Assembly (NCBI GenBank): GCA_963788085.1
Contig: CAWBFS010000015.1
Span: forward strand, 124,001-188,000
Direction of reading: 5' to 3'
Length of the DNA stretch: 64,000 nucleotides
From: AP-15 sp963788085
Lineage (GTDB): Bacteria; Pseudomonadota; Alphaproteobacteria; ATCC43930; CGMCC-115725
The notes under the pieces were generated by a model. The model searched no databases, was not told the DNA's origin, and worked only from the letters and a program-made list of their open reading frames with translations. The position numbers were made by a program, and so were the translations under genes. Positions 8,291 to 17,205 of the stretch are shown one piece after another (the stretch's first letter is position 1; each line of letters starts with the position of its first letter).

Positions 8291-11200
8291 TTATTCCGCG
8301 GCAAGAGCGTGAGTGGGGGACGGCGAGCGAAAGCGGGTCAACAGCGCGGCCTCTCTTGCTTTCGCCCGGGTCAAATTGGCCTGTTTGACATGGCCGAAGC
8401 CGCGGATTTCGAGGGGCAATGCGGCGAGCTCGACTGCCGTTGAATGGTTCGCGGCGCACAAACGGCTGATGATTTCCTCGAGCACAGCCTCGTATTGGCC
8501 GATCAGGCGCCGTTCGGTTCGCCGTTCCTCGCTGCGGCCAAAGATGTCGAGGGGGGTGCCGCGCAGTTGTCGGAGCTTTGCCAGGATATGGAAAACGGAG
8601 ATCATCCAGGGTCCGTAGATGCGTTTGCGCAGATGCCCGCTTTCGGGATCGCGGTCGGCAAGCAGCGGCGGGGCCAGATGGAAATGCAACTCGTAGGGGC
8701 CTTCGAAGCGATCGGCCACCCGCTCGAGGAAATCGGTCTCGGTGTATAGACGGGCGACCTCGTATTCGTCTTTGTAGGCCATGAGCTTGAACAGAGCGCG
8801 TGCAACCGCGTCCGTCAGGGCCGTCTCGCCCACGCAACTGGCCTCCGCTTCGCGGATACGCTGGACAACTGAGGCATAGCGGGCTGCATAGGCGGCGTTC
8901 TGGTACTCGGTCAGGAACGCCACGCGGCGATCGATCACTTGTTCGAGGGTTTCGGAAAGACGGTGAGTTTCCGGAACCGCGCCGCGCGGTGTCGCACGCG
9001 CGTCGACAAGGGCCGGATCGACCGCGGCGCGCCGTCCCCAACGGAAGGCGCGTTGGTTGAATTCGACGGCAACGCGCGTTCAATTCGATCGCCCGCTCGA
9101 GGGCGTCGGCGGACAATGGGACCGCTCCGCGCTGGTAGGCAAAGCCGAGCATGAAAAGATTGCTCGCGATCGAATCTCCGAAGAGGCCGGTGGCGGCGCG
9201 GGTGGCGTCGATAAACTCGGCGTTATCCGCTCCGGTCGCCTCGGCAATGCTGCGCTGCAGTTCTCGGCTAGGAAATGTTGAGATCGGGGTTTCGGGTGAA
9301 GTCGCCGGTGATGGTCTCGTGGCTGTTGACGATCGCGCGGCTGTGCCCGTGCTGCAGCTTTGATAACGCGTCGGCGCTCGCCGCGACTACAAGATCGCAC
9401 CCCAGGAGCAGGTGAGCGCCGCCGGCGGCAATGCGCACTGCATGGATCTCCTCCGGCCTGCGGGCGATCCGCACATGGCTGTAGACGGCGCCCCCCTTCT
9501 GGGCGAGGCCGGTCATGTCGAGGATCGTGCAGCCCTTTTGTTCGAGATGGGCGGCCATCCCGAGGAGCGCGCCAATCGTGACGACGCCGGTTCCACCAAC
9601 CCCGGTAACGAGAATGCCGTAGGGTTGGTCGAGATCCGGGTGAGCCGGCTCGGGCAGCGGCGCCAGCTCGTCCTCGCCTGAGATCGCCCGCTTTGCGCTG
9701 CTTCAGCGCACCGCCATGCACTGTGACGAAGCTCGGACAGAAACCTTTGACGCAAGAATAATCCTTGTTGCAGCTCGACTGATCGATTTCCCGTTTGCGG
9801 CCGAACTCGGTCTCGACCGGAACCACCGACAGGCAGTTCGACGCCTTTGAGCAATCCCCGCAACCCTCGCAGACCAGATCGTTGATGAAGACCCGCTTGG
9901 CGCGGGTCGGGAAAGCGGCCGCGCTTGCGACGGCGGCGCTTCTCGGCGGCGCAGGTCTGATCGTAAACAATGGCAGTTACGCCCTCGATATCCCGCAGCT
10001 CGCGCTGAACCGCGTCGAGATCATCGCGATGGCGCACCGTCGCGCCCGGTGCGAAATCGACGCCCGGCGGATATTTGTCGGGCTCGTCGGTCACGACGAC
10101 GATCCGGCGCACGCCCTCGGCGGCAAGCTGGCGGGTCAGCACCGGCACGGTCAAGCCGCCGTCGATCGGCTGCCCGCCGGTCATCGCCACTGCGTCGTTG
10201 AACAGCAGTTTGTAGGTGATGTTGACCTTGGCGGCGACCGCCGCGCGTATCGCCAGTACACCTGAATGGGTGTAGGTGCCGTCACCGAGATTGGCGAATA
10301 TATGCTGCGTTTCCGTGAATGGCGCCTGACCGATCCACGGCGCCCCTTCCCCGCCCATCTGGGTAAAAGTCGCAGTCGACCGATCCATAAATTGGGAGAG
10401 GTAATGGCAGCCGATGCCGGCGAGCGCGCGGCTGCCCTCCGGAACCTTGGTGGAAGTATTATGCGGGCAGCCGGAGCAGAAATAGGGAGTACGGCTGAAC
10501 GGCACGATGTTGCCGCCCAGCTGCCGTTCCTTCGCCTCGAGAAAGGCAAGCCGTTCGGCAATCCGTGGCGAAGTGTGAAACCGAGCAATGCGCTGCGCTA
10601 TGACGCGCGCGATCTGAGCCGGCGTCAGTTCGCCGTTCGACGGCAATATCCAATTGCGGTTTTCGTCGAACTTGCCGATGACGCGCGGCCGGACGTCTTC
10701 ACGCCAATTGTAGAGTTGCTCCTTGAACTGATTCTCGATGACGGCGCGTTTTTCCTCGACGACGAGGATTTCCTCGAGCCCCTCGGCAAACTGACGGATG
10801 CCCTCGCGTTCCAGCGGCCAGGCCATCGCAACCTTGTACAGGCGGAAGCCGATATCCGCCGCATGCGCGTCGTCAATCCCGAGATCGTCGAGCGCTTGGC
10901 GCACATCAAGGTAGGATTTGCCGGTAGTGACGATTCCGAAGCGCGGCCGGGGACTGTCGATAACGATGCGGTCTAGCCGATTGGCGCGCGCGAAAGCCAA
11001 TGCCGCGTAGAGCTTGTATTTATGCAGCCGGAATTCCTGATCGAGAGGCTGATCGGGCCAGCGAATATTCAGTCCGCCGGGCGGCATCTCGAAATCGTCG
11101 GGGAGCACGATTTCGGTGCGCTCCGGGCCGATCTCGACCGAGGCCGAACTGTCGACGGTCTCGGCGATCGTCTTAAAGGCTACCCAACACCCGGAGTAGC

Positions 11201-11774
11201 GCGACATCGCCCAGCCATAGAGGCCGAGATCGAGGATTTCCTGCACTCCCGACGGGTTTAGTACCGGGATGCAGGCGTCCATAAAGGCGTATTCGGACTG
11301 ATGCGGCAGAGTCGACGATTTGCAGGTGTGGTCGTCGCCGGCAAGGAGAAGTACCCCACCATGCGGTGCCGAACCGGCGGCATTGCCATGCTTTAAGGCG
11401 TCGCCACTGCGGTCGACCCCGGGTCCCTTGCCGTACCACAGGGCGAAAACGCCGTCATATTTGGCCCCCGGGAATAAACCGATCTGCTGACTGCCCCAAA
11501 CCGCCGTCGCGCCGAGCTCTTCATTGATTGCCGGCTGAAAGCGTATGTGGTTGCGCTCGAGAAACCGCCGGGCGCCCCACAGGCCCTGGTCGAGACCGCC
11601 CAACGGCGAACCGCGATAGCCGGAGATGAAACAGGCCGTGTTGAGACCGGCCGCGGCATCGCGCTGGCGCTGCATCATGGGCAGACGGACCAGCGCCTGG
11701 GTGCCGGTCAGATAGACCCGTCCCCTCTCCAGCGCGTACTTGTCGTCGAGGGTGACCGCCGCCAGCGCCATCAC
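8291..11774 (-). pseudogene. Indolepyruvate:ferredoxin oxidoreductase, fused alpha-beta type, four frameshifts
   Basis: One ~1,160-residue protein is spread over three reading frames. The N-terminal part (11774 to ~9910) has the thiamine pyrophosphate half with GIGCHYLSQFMDRST and NLGDGTYTHSG...NITYKLLFND. A frame change near 9905 leads into a cysteine-rich segment (CEGCGDC, SCNKDYSCVKGFCPSF). Another near 9680 leads into the gamma-type domain (TGVGGTGVVTIGALLGMAAH), another lies near 9270, and a last one near 9077 before VIDRRVAFLTEYQNAAYA. The enzyme oxidatively decarboxylates aryl or other 2-oxoacids to acyl-CoA, reducing ferredoxin. Every piece is conserved and in order, so sequencing indels are more likely than decay. 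Confidence 0.85.
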
Positions 11775-12063
11775 GACCTCCGAGCCTTGCCCTTGTAAGC
11801 CCAGGAAACGTAGTGCCTCACTGCTAAATGCTCAATGAGCGATGTCGGCGATTAGGGTACCGGACACGAAGGCATAGGCTGTCGCAGCTCATCTCCGGAG
11901 ATGATCACGAACTGAGCACCTGGCAGCGAAGGGTCGCTTGCATCCTCCGGTTCGGCTCCGATGTTCTCTTGAGACCGAGGACCGCGGCGTCGCCGTTGCG
12001 GCGATGCCCCCGCCGGAGTAATTGAGACCTGCTGGAACCAGCTCCGGGAAATCGAGCGCCGTC

Positions 12064-13464
12064 ATGTCCGCATCTGCCGCCCTTCACCATCTCCCGCTAA
12101 ATGGATCACTACTCGCGTCATTACGCGAGCTGCTCGGTGCTCGGCTTTCCACCTCGGCGGCGGTCTGCGCGCAACACGGCAAAGACGAATCCTACCATAT
12201 GCCGCATGCCCCCGATGCCGTCGCATTTCCCCACAGCACCGATGAGGTATCGGCTATCGTCAAGCTCTGCGCGGAATATAAAACACCAATGATTGCATTC
12301 GGCGCAGGGACATCCCTCGAGGGGCACATAGCCGCATTGGCCGGTGGCGTAAGCATCGACATGTCTGAGATGAACCGTATCTTGCGCGTCAATGCGCAAG
12401 ATCTCGACGCCATTGTCGAAGCCGGTGTCACGCGCAAGCAGCTGAACGAGCATTTACGTGACACCGGTCTTTTTTTTCCGATTGACCCCGGTGCCGACGC
12501 CTCGCTCGGCGGGATGGCCGCGACGCGCGCCTCGGGAACCAACGCGGTCCGATATGGAACGATGCGTGAGAATGTACTGGCAATGACCGTGGTGCTCGCC
12601 GATGGTAGGGTAATTCGGACCGCGCGGCGAGCACGCAAGTCGGCAGCCGGCTATGATTTGACCCGCCTGTTCATTGGATCGGAGGGCACGCTCGGGATCA
12701 TTACCGAGCTGACCGTTCGCCTATACGGAATTCCCGAAGCTATTTCGGCTGCGGTTTGTGCGTTTCCGAATATTGAGAGCGCGGTCGACACCGTGATCTC
12801 GACGATTCAGAGCGGCGTACCCGTTGCCCGGATCGAGCTGCTCGATGAAATTCAAATGGCCGCAATCAATAAATATTCGAAGCTCGATCATCAGGTGGCT
12901 CCCACGCTTTTCTTCGAATTCCACGGCACGCCGAGCGGAGTGGCGGAGCAGGCGGAGACGGTAAAGGCGGTCGCCGGCGAGAATGGCGGCAGTGATTTCC
13001 GCTGGGCGACCACCCCCGAGCAGCGTTCCAAACTGTGGCAGGCGCGGCATGACGCTTATTACGCGGCATTGGCGCTTCGCCCCGGGTCCAAGGGCCTTGC
13101 GACCGACGTCTGCGTGCCGATCTCACGGCTTGCAGAATGCATTGGCGAGACCAAGCGAGACTTAGCGCAATCGCCGATTCCCTATGCTTTGGTGGGGCAT
13201 GTCGGAGATGGCAACTTTCACCTCGTTTTTATGCTCGATCCGAATCGCCCGGAGGAGTTGGCCGAAGCCAACCGGCTCAACGAGCGCATGGTCAATCGCG
13301 CTCTTGCGATGGAGGGGACCAGCACGGGTGAACATGGGATCGGTTATGGCAAAATGGACTTCCTCATCGCCGAGCATGGCGAAGCGGTCAGCGTCATGCG
13401 TACGATAAAAATGGCACTCGATCCCGACGGTATTCTCAACCCTGGCAAGATCGTCCGAATCTGA
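12064..13464 (+). CDS. FAD-linked oxidase of the D-lactate/glycolate dehydrogenase family
   Basis: A 466-residue protein from the ATG at 12064; a TTG at 12022 is possible but adds nothing recognisable. N-terminal FAD_binding_4: MIAFGAGTSLEGHIAAL, then DPGADASLGGMAATRASGTNAVRYGTM and GSEGTLGIITELTVRLYG. C-terminal FAD-oxidase_C: GHVGDGNFHLVF, GTSTGEHGIGYGK and LDPDGILNPGKI. This is a stand-alone 2-hydroxyacid dehydrogenase, closest in pattern to D-lactate dehydrogenase (cytochrome) or mitochondrial LDHD. It is not linked to E or F subunits, unlike the glcD at the left edge. Confidence 0.9.
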   Translation: MSASAALHHLPLNGSLLASLRELLGARLSTSAAVCAQHGKDESYHMPHAPDAVAFPHSTDEVSAIVKLCAEYKTPMIAFGAGTSLEGHIAALAGGVSIDMSEMNRILRVNAQDLDAIVEAGVTRKQLNEHLRDTGLFFPIDPGADASLGGMAATRASGTNAVRYGTMRENVLAMTVVLADGRVIRTARRARKSAAGYDLTRLFIGSEGTLGIITELTVRLYGIPEAISAAVCAFPNIESAVDTVISTIQSGVPVARIELLDEIQMAAINKYSKLDHQVAPTLFFEFHGTPSGVAEQAETVKAVAGENGGSDFRWATTPEQRSKLWQARHDAYYAALALRPGSKGLATDVCVPISRLAECIGETKRDLAQSPIPYALVGHVGDGNFHLVFMLDPNRPEELAEANRLNERMVNRALAMEGTSTGEHGIGYGKMDFLIAEHGEAVSVMRTIKMALDPDGILNPGKIVRI

Positions 13465-13518
13465 TCAGTCCGCGAGGAGTCTGGATGTGGGATGCAGGTC
13501 TCCGCAAAGAAGCGCTCC

Positions 13519-13544
13519 GGAACTAAGAATTCCTCTTCCCCGTT
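13519..13544 (+). promoter_or_regulatory. Candidate EcfG-type general stress promoter
   Basis: GGAAC at 13519-13523, 17 nt, then CGTT at 13541-13544. This is the consensus (GGAAC-N16/17-CGTT) of sigma-EcfG promoters, the alphaproteobacterial general stress regulon. It points to the helix-turn-helix gene at 13760, about 215 nt downstream. The match is exact, but a single match in 64 kb could be chance. Confidence 0.4.
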
Positions 13545-13662
13545 CACTACGCAAGCGGTAATATAAAGGTTCTGAAGCAAGGGCTCGGGTTTCGGTGCTC
13601 CCGCGAGTTTGAGCGCGCGTTGCTCAGGTGCGTTCGTCACTCTAGCCGTCGATCTACTAGCC

Positions 13663-13693
13663 TATAATGATCAACGGTGTCAGTTAGACACCG
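13663..13693 (+). promoter_or_regulatory. TATAAT box followed by a perfect 7-bp inverted repeat
   Basis: A perfect -10 hexamer TATAAT (13663-13668) is followed 6 nt later by CGGTGTC-AGTTA-GACACCG (13675-13693), a 7-bp perfect palindrome with a 5-nt spacer. This would place the palindrome over the transcription start, a usual position for a repressor operator. No convincing -35 hexamer is seen. The downstream gene (13760) encodes a helix-turn-helix protein, so autoregulation is possible but only inferred. Confidence 0.4.
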
Positions 13694-13759
13694 CTGTTGA
13701 GATGTATGACTTTCTAAGCAACAACAGACAAACAAGAGCTGTAGCAAAAGGTCCGCAAC

Positions 13760-14773
13760 ATGGAGAGATCAAGTAAAAGAGGGAAAATACCCCAACAGGA
13801 CTGGCCCTCGATTATCAAGAGATATGAAACCGGTGAAACTCTGGCGAGCATAGCTCGGACCTATGACTGCTCGCCGCCAGCTATCAGCTATATCTTAGGC
13901 CGAAGCCGCGCGCGCGACGCGACTGTGGATAGCACCGAGCAGAGCGGAATCGAATTGCCGGAACCGCGCCTGGTGAAAGGGCACCCGAACGATATGCCGA
14001 CGAGAGAATTTATAAATGGAGCGCCGGAAATCGGCGAAGCGGCCGTGCTCGCTCCCACGGCCCAGGCCTCGTCTCCCATAGATGGCTCGGATCCCAAGCC
14101 TGTGTCCGCCGGACCAGATTCAGCGTCGAATGGGACGGCGGGAGCAAGCGAAATAGGCGCGGAAATCGCCGTGACGGAAGCTCCGGGCCGTCCGGCAAAG
14201 GGGGAAACCGAGGCGCCGGCTCAGGCCCCTGCCTTAGGAACCGGGAATTCGCCAAGCCCCTTTGGTACGGCCGACCCGCAGCGCCAACCTGGGGAGCCCC
14301 GCCGCACGCTTCACCTGGCGCTGTCGCACAACAATGCTCAACCCATGGAGACCCCGCACCATGGCGGGCAGGTCGCCGATATGGACGCTGCGGCGATTCG
14401 GTCGGTGGGGAACCAACAACAAGGGTTGAACCCGGATCCCGCCCAGCATCGCCCCACTCCCGATGCAGCGACCAATAACGGTGGAGCTGGCCGCTCAATG
14501 GCGGAGTCGCACAAAATAAGAGATGGCGGCACTTTCATAGATCGCGCATTGCGCGAACGAGTCGATGGCGACATCTCGGCGTTCCTCGCAGCGTTCGATG
14601 CTGCGTTAGCGGACGATACGATAGAGAGTCGCGCCGAACTCCGAGAGGCGACGGACCGCTTGCTGCGCGCAGGTGCCCGCACACGCATCGAACTGGAGCG
14701 TCTCGAGGCTCGCGTGCCGTTATCGGTACGGGACACAAGCGGGTACTCGGCTCCGAGTTGGCGTCCGCGCTGA
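13760..14773 (+). CDS. Helix-turn-helix protein with long disordered linker and helical C-terminus
   Basis: A 337-residue protein with an ATG at 13760 and AAAGG just upstream. Residues ~12-48 form a Hin/resolvase-like helix-turn-helix (DWPSIIKRYETGETLASIARTYDCSPPAISYIL) with an AT-hook-like basic run after it. Residues ~55-253 are low-complexity, rich in Pro, Ala, Gly, Asn and Glu, and probably disordered. Residues 254-325 are predicted helical (ISAFLAAFDAAL, RIELERLEARV). I know similar uncharacterised proteins from alphaproteobacteria but no assigned function. A putative DNA-binding regulator. The upstream region has an EcfG-like motif and a TATAAT-plus-palindrome. Confidence 0.75.
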   Translation: MERSSKRGKIPQQDWPSIIKRYETGETLASIARTYDCSPPAISYILGRSRARDATVDSTEQSGIELPEPRLVKGHPNDMPTREFINGAPEIGEAAVLAPTAQASSPIDGSDPKPVSAGPDSASNGTAGASEIGAEIAVTEAPGRPAKGETEAPAQAPALGTGNSPSPFGTADPQRQPGEPRRTLHLALSHNNAQPMETPHHGGQVADMDAAAIRSVGNQQQGLNPDPAQHRPTPDAATNNGGAGRSMAESHKIRDGGTFIDRALRERVDGDISAFLAAFDAALADDTIESRAELREATDRLLRAGARTRIELERLEARVPLSVRDTSGYSAPSWRPR

Positions 14774-14873
14774 ACTGTCGACCGCACTCCTTCGACTGTG
14801 GATTATCGCTTCGACCCCTCCTCTGGAGCGAATGCGTTCAGAGGAGGGGTTGCGAGGGCGAGTGCGTGGCGGT

Positions 14874-16466
14874 TTAGCCCTGATTTGCGCCCAGGTTTAC
14901 GCCGACATATTGTGCCACCCCGTGACGGTTGAGCAGCAGGAGAGCGCTCTTTTTTGGCGAGTTGGCGGCTTCCTTCAATTTCGCTGCTGCCTCCTGCGGG
15001 GTTTTGACCGGCTGCTGGTCGATCGCAACCACGACATCCCCCTCGCTCAATCCGACCTCGTCGGCGGCGCTGCCGGGGTCGACCCGGGTAATCACTACCC
15101 CCTGCACCTCTTTTCCAGTGTGCAGCTCGCGCCGAAGCTCGCTGTTCAGCGGTGCGAAATGCATACCCAGCGCGTCGGCGCGAGCTAACTCGTCCTGCTC
15201 ACCCGTGGCCGAGGCCACCTGCTCGTTATTGGGGAGTTCACCCAACCTCGCCTGCAGCTCTGTTATCTGGCCGTTGCGCCAGACTTTCATCTTCGCATCA
15301 GTATCGGGTGCGGTCTCGGCCACCAGTCGCGGGAGATCGTGAAGCCGGCTCACCTCGCTGCCGTTGAACGACAAGATCACGTCGCCTTGCTTGAGGCCGG
15401 CCTTTGCTCCCGGACTGTCCGGGGTCACGACAGCAACAAGCGCTCCGTGCTCGCCCTGCAATCCCAGGCTTGCGGCTATCGCCGGCGTCACTTCCTGGAT
15501 TTGCACGCCGAGCCAGCCGCGGCTCACCTTGCCATGCTCCTCCAGTTGCGCGACTATCGTTTTGGCAACATTGGACGGCACGGCGAAGCCGATACCGACG
15601 CTGCCGCCATTGGGCGAATAGATGGCAGTATTGATGCCAATCACCTGGCCGTCCAAATTGAACGTCGGGCCGCCTGAATTACCGCGGTTTATCGGCGCAT
15701 CGATCTGCAGGAAATCGTCGAACGGGCCGGAGTGGATATCCCGCCCTCGCGCCGAGATGATCCCGGTGGTCACCGTCCCGCCAAGTCCAAAGGGATTGCC
15801 GACCGCCATGACCCAGTCGCCTACCTGGGCCGCGCTGCTGTCGCCGAATGTCACATAGGGCAGCGGCTTGCCGGCTTTGATCTTTAGCAGCGCGATATCG
15901 GTCTTGGGATCGCGGCCAATGATTTTCGCCGGGTACTTGCTATCATCCTGCAAAGTGACTTCGACCTTGCTGGCGTCGCCGACCACGTGGCTGTTGGTCA
16001 CCACGTAACCGGAAGGATCGATAATAAAACCGGAACCGAGCGCGATCCGGTGAGCTTGCCTTCCCGGCATTTGCGGAAAGAGGTGCCGCTGGCCGTTTGG
16101 GTTCTGTTGATCGAAAAAGCGGCGCAGGAACTCGTCGAACGGCGAGTTGGGAAAGTCGGGCGATCCCTGTTCAGGCTCGTCCGCCGTTGTATCGGAACCC
16201 GCGCTCTGGGTAACCGAGATGTTCACCACCGCCGGCGACACCTTTTTGACCAGTGGCGCGAAGCTCTCATGTTGCATCAGCGCCACCGGAGAGGTCATCG
16301 TCTCTGTCGCGGTATTTCCAACCGGGGAAGGGTTGGTAGTACCGGTCGGGTTTTCGGCCCATACGAAGGGTGACAGCGCGAGTGTTGCGCCGAGTCCGAA
16401 ACCGAGCGCTGCGGCGCGGCTCTTGCGCAGCCAGGGCCGGCGCCCATTGTCTTCTTTGTTTTCCAC
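14874..16466 (-). CDS. degP: Second Do-type (DegP) serine protease
   Basis: Started at the GTG at 16466, which has AGGAGG (16475-16480) at 8 nt; a TTG one codon upstream is the alternative, and the longer frame to 16541 lacks a ribosome site. The 530-residue product has a basic N-terminus and a membrane or signal segment (AAALGFGLGATLALSPFVWA), then the protease domain with H160 (NSHVV), D190 (TDIALLKI) and S264 (NRGNSGGP). Two PDZ domains follow. This is the standard architecture for periplasmic protein quality control. It is the last of five leftward genes beginning with the histidine kinase. Confidence 0.94.
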   Translation of the reverse strand: MENKEDNGRRPWLRKSRAAALGFGLGATLALSPFVWAENPTGTTNPSPVGNTATETMTSPVALMQHESFAPLVKKVSPAVVNISVTQSAGSDTTADEPEQGSPDFPNSPFDEFLRRFFDQQNPNGQRHLFPQMPGRQAHRIALGSGFIIDPSGYVVTNSHVVGDASKVEVTLQDDSKYPAKIIGRDPKTDIALLKIKAGKPLPYVTFGDSSAAQVGDWVMAVGNPFGLGGTVTTGIISARGRDIHSGPFDDFLQIDAPINRGNSGGPTFNLDGQVIGINTAIYSPNGGSVGIGFAVPSNVAKTIVAQLEEHGKVSRGWLGVQIQEVTPAIAASLGLQGEHGALVAVVTPDSPGAKAGLKQGDVILSFNGSEVSRLHDLPRLVAETAPDTDAKMKVWRNGQITELQARLGELPNNEQVASATGEQDELARADALGMHFAPLNSELRRELHTGKEVQGVVITRVDPGSAADEVGLSEGDVVVAIDQQPVKTPQEAAAKLKEAANSPKKSALLLLNRHGVAQYVGVNLGANQG

Positions 16467-16622
16467 CAATTTGTCCTCCTGCGTACGGAGAATGCCCGGC
16501 GGGCCGCGGACTGCGACCAGCGAGAGCGGATCGCGCGGCAATTGGGTCTGCCGGGTGACAGGGGGCTTTCAGGCGGATTAATTCGCTGTAACCTCAATAC
16601 GAGAGCGGCTTGTCACAGCGCA

Positions 16623-17112
16623 CTACGGCTCGGCGGCAGCTAGAAACGGGTATTGCGAAATTTCCCCTTGCGCAAAGGTGGGCGGAACAATCAGAACGTA
16701 AAATGTATCACGACTGAAGTTCCGCCCCAATTCCACCCAGCTCCGCAGAGATAAGATTTTCACATATGCTTGCTGACCGGGCACGAGCGCAACGTCCCGG
16801 AATTGAAAGAGATCGCGTCCGTAGCTCTCGACCGAGACATGGTACAGCCCGGCGAGAACATCGCGATAGAACACGTAACCTTGCTCGGAAATACCAACGA
16901 TCGCTCCATTCATGTAAATGTACGGCCGTCCTTTGCTCTCCGTCGGGTCATAAACCCGATAAAACCAGATACGCGCATTTCCCGGAGGAATCGGCGGAAA
17001 ATCGACGGCTGAGACTGGCGGGAGTTCGAGAGCAACTCGCCGAGAGGAGCAAGGCAAGCCCGATGCAGGCTTTCAGCCGGATGGATGCGCCGGTGGCGCG
17101 TTTTCCGGGCAC
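16623..17112 (-). CDS. DUF2846-like lipoprotein, one frameshift
   Basis: The body (from about 17020 leftward) reads ARIWFYRVYDP, YIYMNGAIVGISEQGYVFYRDV, GLYHVSVES and GQQAYVKI, the pattern of DUF2846 proteins. These are usually outer-membrane lipoproteins of unknown role. In that frame the N-terminus has no signal, but the frame one base away reads RLKACIGLALLLSASC, a clear lipoprotein signal with lipobox LSASC. It starts at a GTG at 17112 preceded by a GGAGGG-type ribosome site. A single indel between ~17000 and 17045 joins the two. The fused product would be about 160 residues. Confidence 0.65.
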
Positions 17113-17205
17113 GAAGGCTCTACCCTCCCTTCTAGTCTAGCCTGTTCACGCTGTACCGCGCTCGCCCTCATCCACAGGGTCCGAAACGAAGGCGCGCAGC
17201 ACCCG

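Noticed and set aside
11828..12025. A 65-codon open frame between the oxidoreductase and the FAD oxidase
   Set aside because: Arg-rich, no ribosome site, no recognisable fold.
13344..13640. A 98-codon minus-strand open frame across the end of the FAD oxidase gene
   Set aside because: Half of it is antisense to conserved coding sequence and no domain or ribosome site supports it.
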